The position numbers and the translations under genes were made by a program. A DNA stretch of 64,000 bases from Paramacrobiotus metropolitanus (Eukaryota; Tardigrada; Eutardigrada; Parachela; Macrobiotidae): NCBI RefSeq assembly GCF_019649055.1, contig NW_026570248.1, positions 372,001 through 436,000 on the forward strand. The letters run 5' to 3'. Of this stretch, positions 1 to 10,900 are shown in pieces. Each line of letters opens with the position of its first letter. The stretch's first letter is position 1. The notes below the pieces were generated by a model. The model saw nothing but the letters and a program-made list of their open reading frames with translations, searched no databases and was not told the origin of the DNA.

Positions 1-2925
1 ATCGATGAAACTGGCATTGGACCAGATATCGAACGCCCTGCGTCGTGAGAATGGGGAATTCGCCGAGGAGCTCAGTTTCTTGCACGCACTATTCGATACT
101 CCGGAATTTCAGAACGCAGCTGATTTGCATCATTTGCTGGAATCTCGACAAATCGGCCTTTCGGATCCGGTGACAATGAAGCCCGAAACAGCGGAAACCC
201 TGATGGAAACCGTTAAACGCATACTTCCTGGGTGTTCCAACCAAGAAGCCCAAGAGCTGCAGGCCATTTTGTCCACACCCCAGTTTGAAAACTTACTCTT
301 AACTCACGATAAACTAGCGGCCTATCGCGATGAACTGGCACAAGTGCAGCCGCGGTTTAGTGACGCTCTCGCTGTTAATGGAAATTTTCGCACATCTGTG
401 GAGGGACATACTGGTGACGGTGTGAGTGGTGATGCGGTAAGCATGCCGTTCGATGAGAACGGCCACGGTCTGCTACCTCCGACATCCACATCTCCTAGTC
501 AGTCCAATTACGTTGGAGTGGATATGCGCGTCGTGAAGATCGAAAAGACTGGAGGAAATCCCCTGGGTGCCACCATTAAAATTGATCCTCAGACCGGTGG
601 AGTAATGGTGGCACGGATCGTGCATGGAGGAGCGGCGCAGAAAAGTGGTAAGTGCAGAAAAAGCAGTGTTACGTGCCTGAGTTGTTGTGCTGCCCGCCAG
701 TTACACAATGGCCTGCTGGACCAATTGTTGCATTTTTCTCCTTTGTCACAGGCCTTCTGCACGAAAATGACGAATTACTAGATGTGAATGGGTTTGACTT
801 GCGGGGCAAATCGCTCGATGAAGTCTGTGAAATGTTGGTAAGTTTCGATGCGATGTCAAGTGGTATTGTCTGTCGTACAGGTTGCTGACATCTTTCCACA
901 CACTCAAAAGGCGCGTTGAGATTAGCGTTTGCTTTGACGATTGCCTCTGTAGGTGGTAATGCGGTTTCCAAGGCCGTATGGCTCTTGCGTAATTAGGGTT
1001 CGATAAATAAATGTTTGTGCTGCATCATAAACGAGTAATTAATAGTTACCAATGTTTGAGAAGCGTCGGCGCCATTTCTGGTTATTATCATTCAAAATTT
1101 GGCTCGTTACTAAATTACAAATTAAATACAATGACGATACACCAGACAGACTTTTAGAACAAGGTTGCCGTGTTATATACCGGTCATGCCGGTATATAAC
1201 ACGGTACAGAATACCATCTGTTGTCAGGAAAGATGAGAGTTTCTGGTTTCGGGCACCCACTTTTGCGGCAGGTGCTGTTTTAACTGCTGACCAGTATTGC
1301 CAATAGTTGTTGCAGAATAATCATACAGTTTCTTATTGTGCGCACGGTGTGTTTGCAGAATAAGATGACGGGGACATTGACATTTGTGATTATACCGGCC
1401 CAAGCGACTCTGGCGGACGTGCAGCCGAAACGCGACTATATCATGCACGTCAAAGCGCACTTCGATTTTAATCCGGGTGATGATACATACCCCGAGGAGG
1501 TGCGTTGTCCCTGCAGCGATCTGGGATTAGCATTCCGTAAAGGCGACATTTTGCATGTGCGCAATCATGACGACCGTAACTGGTGGCAAGCCTACCGGGA
1601 AGGAGAGGAAATCGGTTCCACTTTAGCCGGTTTGATACCTAGTAAAGATTTTCAACAGCAACGTGAAGACCATCGCTTACGGAAAATGGGCGATGGACTT
1701 TACATGAACGGTGGAAAGGGGACTGGCAAGCGACATGGGAGTAAACACTTTGGAATCAAAAAGCCTAAGGCTAAGAAACGCAAGAAGGTCGTTGCAGGAT
1801 CTCCATTAGGTTGGTTTGCTTCTACAAATTGAATTACGAAGTGATGGAATAAATTTCAGAATATGTCAAAATGTGATTTGATAACATCACAATATTTTCG
1901 CATTTCTTTAACAGTATCTGTTTTTCTTAGATGTGGATGCCGGTGAAACGCCATGGTATGAAGAAGTGGGTGTGTATTATCCGAAACAAAACCAGAAACG
2001 TCCTATAATTCTCATCGGACCCCATCACGTCGGCCGACAAGAGCTGAGGGAACGACTTATGGCCACGGATATTGAACGCTTCGCCCCGGTAACCCCCCAC
2101 ACCACACGACCCCGACGTGAAGGGGAGGTCAACGGTTACACATATTTTTTCGTTACGCGACACCAGTTTGAGGAGGATATTGCGCGGGCCCGCTTTGTTG
2201 AACATGGGGAATTTGAGAAACATCTGTATGGCACAAGCTTTGATGCCATTCGCGATGTGGCTTTGAAGGGGAAGATTTGTATACTAAACCTTCAGCCGCA
2301 GTCCTTACGACTGCTACGTGCATCCGATCTGAAGCCATACGTGGTTTTCATTGCGCCACCCTCTTTGGATAAACTCCGGCTTAATCGGCAGAAAATGGGT
2401 TCATATCCTAAGGTACTGAGGATTTTGTGTGCTCGTTCCTAAATAAACGAGGATCCAGATGCAATTTTGTTGTAATCTGCAATGCAAATGTTAAAAGGCT
2501 GGTCGATATTTGTGCAGCGTTTTTTTGGGTGAAATTTCTTCTGGTTAGTTGTATTGATTTTGTTGGTGACTTCGTGCCCTTGTTTTCCTTAGTCAGTCTA
2601 ATTCGATTATTGCAATGCATGTTGTACTTTCTGGTGCACTGCTTTGTTTTGAAATCTTGATAGGTTATATGAACATATTGCATCAAGAATAGGATATAAT
2701 TATACTCTTCCATTTAATTTTATGGTGATGTTGAGTTTGTTTCTCTAGGATGATGAGTTAAAAGCCATCATCGAAGACGCCCGAGAGATGGAAGACACGT
2801 ACGGACACTTCTTTGATTTAGTGATAGTGAATACGGACTTTGACAAAGCCTTTGCCGAACTACTGGACGAAATCAATCGATTGGAGCGTGAACCGCAGTG
2901 GATCCCTGTGGAGTGGCTTCGATGA
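1..2925 (+). CDS. PALS1: PALS1/stardust (MPP5) MAGUK scaffold protein, 5' partial
   Basis: Polarity scaffold of the Crumbs complex, acting under the apical membrane. Exons: start..647, 752..837, 1359..1809, 1931..2412, 2749..2925, giving about 612 residues in view. In order they carry an L27 pair (residues about 1-110), a PDZ domain (about 175-260, split over three exons, with a GTLTF strand), an SH3 domain ([22 protein letters not shown]), a Lys/Arg-rich hook, and a guanylate-kinase-like domain ([26 protein letters not shown]). The end [11 protein letters not shown] closely matches the PALS1 C-terminus. The kinase P-loop lacks the Gly-Lys-Ser/Thr pair, as is usual in catalytically dead MAGUKs. 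An ATG lies at position 5, but the frame is open to the window edge and the first L27 helix looks incomplete, so upstream exons probably lie outside. The 1810-1930 donor is weak but keeps phase. Confidence 0.93.
1168..1204. repeat. Perfect 16-bp inverted repeat (hairpin) in PALS1 intron 2
   Basis: Positions 1168-1183 and 1189-1204 are exact reverse complements separated by five bases. Each arm reads CCGTGTTATATACCGG or its complement. It sits in the 521-bp intron between the second and third exons in view. It may be a fold-back element remnant or a structured site in the intron; nothing coding overlaps it. Confidence 0.85.
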
Positions 2926-5011
2926 TTAGCTCAGTTGGAGTGTTGTTATCTCTCGTGCTTTCTGGATGATGTAACCGTTTGGCATAGCTGATTACCACGG
3001 TTTACGTAGTGTGTGTATTCCCATTCCCGGACCATCTGGCAAGGTTCTCTGGACGCTTGGCACGCCTTCTGTAGCTGTTGCCAGCTGTTTCTTCAATCAA
3101 AGACGATTGTGATGACCCCCTTTTGATCCTTTGCTCTTGGCAGCTATTTTTGTAGTATATTATTTGAAATCTTTTAACGGTCTCCTCCAGTATAGCTGCT
3201 ATCAACAGCCCTGTTCCTCAAATTTCTGTATTCGTTCTTCCTGCATTGAAATTTGTATCTCTGTAAGTTGTGTGTATTATTCTTCCGGTTTGCATGTATT
3301 GTATTTTTGTAATTTTGTGGTTACCTTTATTTTACTTGCAGTAAGGCCTAATAAAAAACTTGATGGAGTTTTTCGAATAAGCTAGGATTGGCTAACTACA
3401 AACAAAGAACGGGTTTTCTTAACAAAACCTCGGAAACCGTACTTACTTCTAGTTCTATGGAAGAACTATTCACGATGTCTCCGAATGGAAAACACGCGAA
3501 GTGGCAGCTCATAATGCTCATAATCAGAAATAAATAGTTTGGTAATTTTATGTCCTAAAAACTGCTAAGTTTACTTGACGCACGGTATGGCGTGGACACA
3601 TTGACAGACGAATCTGGAACTCTTCTATGTACATACCTACTTGGGAAATTATGAATAGCGGGGTAAAATGATCAGCAAAATGAAGAGAAACTCTGAGCCT
3701 GTAATCTCTGTCAGAATATAGGCAACATTTCCTATATTTTTATGGTCAACTAGATCTGGTTTTGGTATTGTTCTGGATCCGAATTTCCAACTCCGAAGGT
3801 TTGCGCTACTGTACTCAGTGTACTGTATCTGTATTGTTTAATTTGTCGATGTGTGGACTGTGGAAGATCTCACAATCAGTTAAAATAAAAATCTTTTATT
3901 CTTAGGTTTTACTGTTTACGTACTTAAATGAGTAAACAATCAGCAGATCTAGAAAATTTACTACTGCCATGTAAATACCATAAATTATTGAGTACAGTAC
4001 TTGGAATCCGAAAGTCTAATGCATCATGTGTAGTCACTGCAGTCTGTAGTCAACTAGTGTACCGGTATCCATAATTATAACAGTGGTATGCATTGTACTT
4101 ACTTAAAGTGTTAAAATTTTAAATACTTAATTTGTCTATGTAGTTGATGGCTTGAGAGACAGGTCATAAAAAAACTGAAAGAGGGGAGTGACTCATGGGA
4201 GTATTGAAATATTTACCACGCTCACGATTCATCACTCTAAAATGTTTTTTGTTTTCGATTATTATAGTACTAATAAGCGCTCGTGTAAGTAATAATTACA
4301 GTAATATTACTTACTGTAATTATTACTTACACGAGCGCTTATTATTACTAGTAAGTAATAATAAGCGCTCGTTTGGGACGCTACATGTTGGAACACAATT
4401 GCATTGATCCATGTCTTCCAAGCGCGAGTGCATCTGGCAATGTTGCGCTCTTCGCCGACAGTAAACGTCGTAGAAACGCTTTAGAAAGAATGGGATATCT
4501 TCTTTATCCCTTGCGGTCGAGACCTGGAACTTTTGGTCCGGCATTTTAAACTTATGCGATCAGCTGTTGGCATAAATTCGCGACGCGACAGACCACGCTC
4601 TACCGCATTTTTTAAAGCAGAATTTAGCCTAGCTGTTGTAAAATGCCTGTTTGTAAACCCTAGCTTTGTAAAAGAAATGCTGCTGTTTTGGGCACTTTGA
4701 ATGCGTTAAAATGTTGACAACGCACGATTTCGGTTGTTTTTTTAATGTTTAAATGTGAATCATTTTATATTCGTATGCACTTTTTTTATTGTTTTTAATA
4801 CAGCTTAATACAGTATTAGTGGCGTACGTTAAAATTAATACGAGTACGAGTACAACATTCTGCCCACCGCCCACGGAAGACTGTCTTTTTCTGCGATTCC
4901 TATTTCCTGACGTCTAAAATCATTTTCAGCTCCACTTTTCTCACTTCGAAACATTATTACAGTAATTTCTAAGAACGAAAAACATTTTCGATTGTTAACA
5001 GATGGAAAAAT
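2926..5011. other. Intergenic region between PALS1 and BUD13
   Basis: No open frame here shows homology or usable splice structure. An AATAAA-type signal near 3348 could end the PALS1 transcript. The notable content is the long hairpin at 4271-4344 with a partial third copy of its arm just downstream. The BUD13 promoter should lie in the last few hundred bases, but I recognise no element with confidence. Confidence 0.6.
4271..4344. repeat. Long perfect hairpin, 34-bp arms, TAATATTAC at the apex
   Basis: 4271-4304 and 4311-4344 are exact reverse complements around a six-base centre, so the apex reads TAATATTAC at 4302-4310. A further direct copy of the inner part of the left arm (AGTAATAATAAGCGCTCGT) lies at about 4354-4372. 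The apex matches the nonanucleotide at rolling-circle origins of geminiviruses and related CRESS-DNA replicons. The local sequence is AT-rich and no replication-protein frame is nearby, so origin function is not shown. A decayed fold-back transposon is the simpler reading. Confidence 0.85.
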
Positions 5012-7341
5012 ATGGCTTCAAGCAGTAAACTGGATTATCTAAAACGATACATGTCCAAAGATGATGCAGATAATTCAAGGAAGAAGAAAAAGAAGAAGCC
5101 TGTTCTCAATCCCCATGCAACATCGGGGTAAGCACCAATTCGCCAACATAGGACAAACTCATTTGTGGTGCTTTTACAAAACTGGATAATAAACTTTCGT
5201 GTGCTATATTCTGCAGGATCACGATTGTTGATAAGGATTTAGATGTGGGTAAACGGTCTGTTTCGAAGTTCGAGGATGATCCGTACGGCGACTCTGCCCC
5301 GACCGTCGCTGAGATCATCGACGACACCATTCCCGTTGGCATGCAGGACAGCTCCAAGTGGAAAGCCATAACTCGCACCACCTCCAGCCCGCCCCGCAGC
5401 CGCATCAAAGAGGAGTCTCCGGATCTCGATCTACCCCGGCCGAGCGGTCGTTCGCGGCGGAGGCCTCTCAGCGACGACGATTTGTCCCCCATACGGGCTG
5501 CGTCGGATCAACGCAGAAGGAGCGACCGTGACGAAGATTTATCCCCTGTTCGCCGTCGAGGACAGGAATCCGCGCATATCGGTAGAGCAGACGATGATCT
5601 ATCGCCTGCACGCAGTCGACCCAGACACTCTGATCACGATTTGTCTCCAGTTCGACGATCTGAATTTGCTCCTTCAAGTGAGTGCCGCGATCTTGTGGAC
5701 TAGATCGCAGCTGAAGATGTTACCCGTTGGTTTAATAAGCGTTAACGTAAGCGCAGCGTGTGGGGGGTTCCTTTTGCGGCACGAGCCAGTGTAATTTCAT
5801 ACAGTTCACGTTTAGTAATTTTTAACTCGCATGATCATTCATATTATAGTCCATTCCTCTTTCTGTAGCACTATCTCGATACTCCAGATTAAAAATAGTG
5901 CAGACTTGTTGCTGTCGAGTTTTGTTTTGCACAAGCGCCAGGCCAGACTGTCTAAAAGATGCGGCATTGTCATTTATTGTGCTTTGCAGGTAGCCGCCGT
6001 GATGACGACCATTCTCCTCCAAGACGATCCGCGCCACTCAGTCACTCCTCCTCCAGAGATCCTGTTGGCATACCCGGCAAAACGTTGTCGGGTAGGACGG
6101 CGGGACTACAGAACGCCCGCACTTTGCGTGAAGAAACGGATCGGAAGCGGCGCGAAGAGGATGATATGTTTCGGCGGATGGACGCGGATATTAGTGGGCG
6201 GGGCGCTGCGACGGTATACCGTGATCGCAAGACCGGCAAAAAGCGGGATTTTGCCGCCGAGGACGAGGAGGCAGCCGAGAAAGCGGCTCGCCAGAAAGCA
6301 CACGAGGAGAAATTTCGTAAATGGGGAAAGGGGTAGGTGTTTCAAAGTTCTGTTGATCCAGGAGGAGATTTCGCTCCGTAAAAACTTGACATATAATAGT
6401 TTTACTTTAACTTTGGTAAAACTATGGTAACTATGGTAAAAACTATGGTAAACAAACTATGGTAAAAACTTTTTACCTTACACCCAGAAAGGCAACCCCA
6501 GGCCCAGGGCTGATATTTTATTCGCTTTTGTTGTTTTATAAGTCCGTATTGCCAGTTTTCTTGGGGCGATTTGAGTTTCCAATTGTTGGCATATAATATT
6601 TAGATTGGCTCAGCAAGAAAAGCACGATCAAGCTGTTCAAGATGCATTGCATGAAATGTCGAAACCGCTGGCACGATATGTGGATGATTCAGATCGGGAT
6701 GCATTTTTGAAAGCTCAAGACAGAGAAGGAGATCCGATGTTGGAATACTTGAGCAAGAAGCGAAATAAAACGCAAGGAGATGCTGGAGGTAAAATAGCAG
6801 AGAAGTAAAATATTTGAGGAACTAAAGTGAGATAAATTGAATAACGAAGTTACTAAAGACCAACGATTCCGTTGCCATAAAGCTGTAGTATTGTATTATC
6901 ATAAAGTTGCAGTTTGTTAAATTTATATTTCCGTGCATGATAACATGCGCGGGCGATCCGTTGTAGTTCCCTTGTTTAATGAAAGAATGTCCCATATGCC
7001 GCATAAGCAACATTAGTGAACAGTGTATGCCGTTGCATATTTTGCTTGCGATGGAAGTTTTATCGAATATTTTTTGTCTTATGGGTATTGTTGTGTTTCC
7101 TAAACGTGAAAATTCACCGTATTTTTAACGGGAATAATGCAGTAATAAGGCGTTACTTGTTGCAGAGCGACCGAAATACAAAGGCGCTCCGCCGCCTCCG
7201 AATAGATTTGGGATACCACCCGGTTATCGGTGGGATGGAGTAGACCGATCCAACGGATTTGAAAAAGAGCGCTTTAAACGATCTTCCAATAAGATTGCTT
7301 CGGCTGCTGACGCATACAAGTGGAGCACTGAGGATATGTGA
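5012..7341 (+). CDS. BUD13: BUD13 homolog, spliceosomal RES complex subunit
   Basis: Core subunit of the pre-mRNA retention and splicing (RES) complex in the nucleus. Exons 5012..5127, 5217..5677, 5990..6332, 6604..6788, 7166..7341 keep phase throughout and give 426 residues. The N-terminus has the family's [10 protein letters not shown] motif and a Lys-rich run. The middle is low-complexity and Arg/Ser/Asp-rich, with D-L-S-P-x-R repeated four times (about residues 122-185). The conserved C-terminal half contains [23 protein letters not shown] and the family-ending segment [20 protein letters not shown] followed by AYKWSTEDM. The nearer upstream ATG at 5002 runs into a stop, so 5012 is the start. 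A polyadenylation signal AATAAA lies at 7426-7431. Confidence 0.95.
6416..6470. repeat. Short tandem repeat of an ACTATGGTAA unit in BUD13 intron 3
   Basis: Four or more near-copies of ACTATGGTAA with short A-rich spacers occur between the third and fourth exons of BUD13. This is a minisatellite-like array and has no coding potential. Confidence 0.8.
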
Positions 7342-7907
7342 TGTATAATTCTTTTCTTATTATTGATTTGTAAGGCATGTAACAGAACTCACACAACTGA
7401 AATAGAAAAAGACACTGACATTGTGAATAAACGCTGACAATAATACATCGGTCAATAATTGGAAAACTACTTACAACTGAACTGACGTAAACTATCAATA
7501 AGGCAAGCTGCAACATTAAAGAGAAAGAACACAACAACCAAAAAACTAAATGAACGTCAGACTCAGCAGTGTCAGTATGATTAAAAAGGAATAAGAAAGA
7601 GGACCATCACTAGATTAGAAAGAGTCTAAAAACAAAACTTGCTGGATTAACAAAAGCGATCATCACAACAATTAACAAGGGCGTTTCTGCGCTCTCTGGC
7701 CACACTGAGCCAGCTCCCGAACCCACCCATCTATTCTTGGTCAGTTTGGATGTCCCACTGGTAGTTAATACCTTTTTGTGGCTAAAGCTTTTTCTCATGA
7801 CAACATACACAAAAAAGACCACACGAACAAACGAAAAACGGAAGAAAATGCAAAAAATACAAAGTGGATTTCTTTCTCGTGCCAGGCTTTGTCTGACGAC
7901 AGGGTTC
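7342..7907. other. 3' intergenic region between convergent BUD13 and dystroglycan
   Basis: About 570 bp separate the two stop codons. It holds the BUD13 polyadenylation signal and presumably both 3' untranslated regions. No homologous coding frame was seen. Confidence 0.6.
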
Positions 7908-10900
7908 TCACGGACGGGTGCCTGCTGACCTTAGCGGTTGAGATTGGGGTTTCGTATCGCGCACTTGGGTTTCTGTGACCACAATGGGTGGCTGGTGGTG
8001 GTGTAATAAGGGATCATTTTGTCTCTCGTCGTAATCATGGCCATGAGCACCGGGATAGCGTGTTGAGCTACTAGAGTATGTGGGCGGGCTCACCGGGGTG
8101 GCTCCGGGACGCTCCTGTGTTAAGACGGTGGGCTTTTTACCAGCTCCGTTGTGTCCTTTCTGGTTATTGTCACTGTTTTCGCCTGGAAGGATAACAGGTT
8201 TGTTATGCGACTTCCACACCGTATCCTGTTCGCCGGTGTTCATCTTGCCCTGTGTGGAAAACACAAAAAGGAACAAAGCGGTTAGTACCATGTATACAGC
8301 CAACGGGAAAAAATGGTAGCACTAGTCAAGACAACAGCCACAACAAAACGTCGTATTATGGTGTTAAACGAAGTCCCATTCAAGAGTTAGCATTATGTTA
8401 ACTGTTTCAGTTTGTCAAATTGAATATCATTATGTATCCGTTCGTGCATACTGGTTAAACTCGATGCTGTTAAAAGTTTTTGAGACATTTTTTTCCGATA
8501 ACACAAGTCACACCAACACATCCCAGAGATCGAATTCGTGCAACTGTTTTACAACTGCACAGTCCACACTCATCGGTCATTTGCAACATGCGCCGCATTC
8601 GTGAATTTTAACCAGATTTTCATCGGATGAGAAAAAGGCCATGACATGTAATAACTTTCCATCACCGTACACGCGAGCCCATGACCTGCCTCCATGCAGC
8701 CGATAACCGATGATTTTGGGAGAAAGTGATCGGTTATTTTAATTAAACTGGACATAACTTGTACGATTTTGTTAAAATATCGCTGAATCACAATCTGCCT
8801 GTCAAGCTGTGTATGACCCTTTTGCGTGGCTGCTGCATGACACCGTACCACACGCATCATGCCAGACCTACCCGTCGATGCTTCCTGAACAGGATGCAGG
8901 CAATACAGCAGGCCAACAACAGTAAAGATGAGACGACAACTGCCGGCACAACCGTTGAAATGTAGATGTCATTACTGCTCGTCTTCTCGGCGTTAGCGCC
9001 TGCACACTTCCCTGTAAATGAGTTTCCCATTAAGCAAACATGTCATTTCACTATTTTTTATTTCTGCCTAAGCAAAAAAAAGGTCATACCGATTTTATGT
9101 GCAGAAGCCTTAGTAACCTTAAAGCCGGCTGAGGCGAAATGCTGGCTAAACTGTGGATTAACGCTATCGCCATCGACGACCCGCTTGGAGACTTCACTAA
9201 TAGCGGGATCACTACAAGCCTTCGCGTTCAACGTCTCATTCACCCAGGCTACTTGTGTCGAGCCTTTCTTAATGGAACGGAGACGAATGTTTTTGCCGTG
9301 GGGATCCTGGTAATACGAACGCAATGTGTCCACGAACAAGACACGTCGGTCCTTCTTAAATCCATCAAACGGCTCATCCAGTGTCACATCAATCTCGCTC
9401 CTAAAAAAGCCACCAACGCTTTGTGTGATTATCTCATCGCGCTGCACTTGACAGTTTGACCGACTGTGCGTGCGTCAGAAAAAGAAGTAGGGCCTTACAC
9501 TGTGTCGGCTTCGTTCTTCACGGGAAGCACTTGGACCATCAACGGTTCGGGATGCCGCAGCGTGTTCACACCATCATCCACGGTCACATTGATTTTGTAC
9601 TCGCCAATGTTTTCCTCCATGGGCATACCGCGAAGGACGTAAGTATCGCCTTCGCGTGCAATCTCCAGCCAGTCAATCTTCTGATCCAGGGTGACGGTCA
9701 GGTCGGCTGTGTCGGGATCTTTAAAGGGGGCCGAAATGAACTAAAATAAACATGCACTGATTGGAGCGGTCGAGTGATGCAGAAAATTAGATAAATGTAA
9801 TCGAATAATTATGTATATCGACATCCCGTCTATCCCATTTGTGCTCAGATGAAATCACGGTCGCAACCCGGGTCAGACGTATTACTGATCGACGTAATAG
9901 GCACTGGCACTCCCTACTGAACGTCCAGATTATAACTCTGTGCACACATTTACCTTGTAATGGATGTATTTGCCAACCACCTCCGAAACGCCTCCTTGTG
10001 GCCATGCAGCGGGAGTCGGAGGTTTGTTAATACGATGATCGCCCGGTCTCGATGGTCGTGGTGGCGGGAGAACCGGCGGCGGTGTGATAACGATGGGCGA
10101 TGTACCAAATTCATCAAAGGCTGCCGTGGGCGTAACGGCATACTCCAGTGTTGCCGTGGGCTGAATGCCGGGGTAGGCGCTGGACTCTCCGTAGCCGTGC
10201 GTCTGTACCACCACGCCGGCGCTGAGGGCTGGTGTGGGATGGACCGATCCATGCGGGACGACCGCCACGGTGGGCTCGATCGGCGTCGGCTCCGCGGTAT
10301 GCAGGAAATTGGACTGCCGGCGCAAACGGGGCGCCGGTACGGGTTTGGTGGTGGTCAGATGCCAGCCCACAATATCCACACCGGTGAAGCGGGCCATCGA
10401 GCCATCCCGGGCGGATTCATCGACAAACACCGCCAAATCCTTATGATTACCATCCAAATTCCCATCGCAGCCCACCACCGCCGACACTTTCACGCCCGGA
10501 TACTTAACCTCCTTAGCATTACCCGGTCCGGCAATCAGAGCGGAGGAGTCAAGTAGCGCCGACGGGCTACTACTTCCGCTCACATGGGATACTTTCAGAT
10601 TACTGGCCGGAATGTCCAAGTAATTGCTAAATTTGGAGAGCAGGCTGATCCGCTCGTACATGTTCATGTTGGCCCAGTCGACATCCAGCATTAGGGTTAA
10701 AACGGTTTCCGCTGCTTCGGAGGAACAGCGAGATTGGCCGGATGTTTCCTCCACTACGAGGGAAAAGACATCTTTGGCTGATGTTTCATGCGGGCCTAAC
10801 ACGGTCACGGCGATATAGTGTGTTCCTAGGTCGCTTTCTTGAAAAGGCAGACCGGTGAAGGTGCGTGTAACCGTATCAAAGCTGAGCCATTTAGGAAGAG

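Noticed and set aside
9960-10556. 198-codon plus-strand frame over dystroglycan exon 2
   Set aside because: It is an antisense shadow of strongly supported dystroglycan coding sequence.
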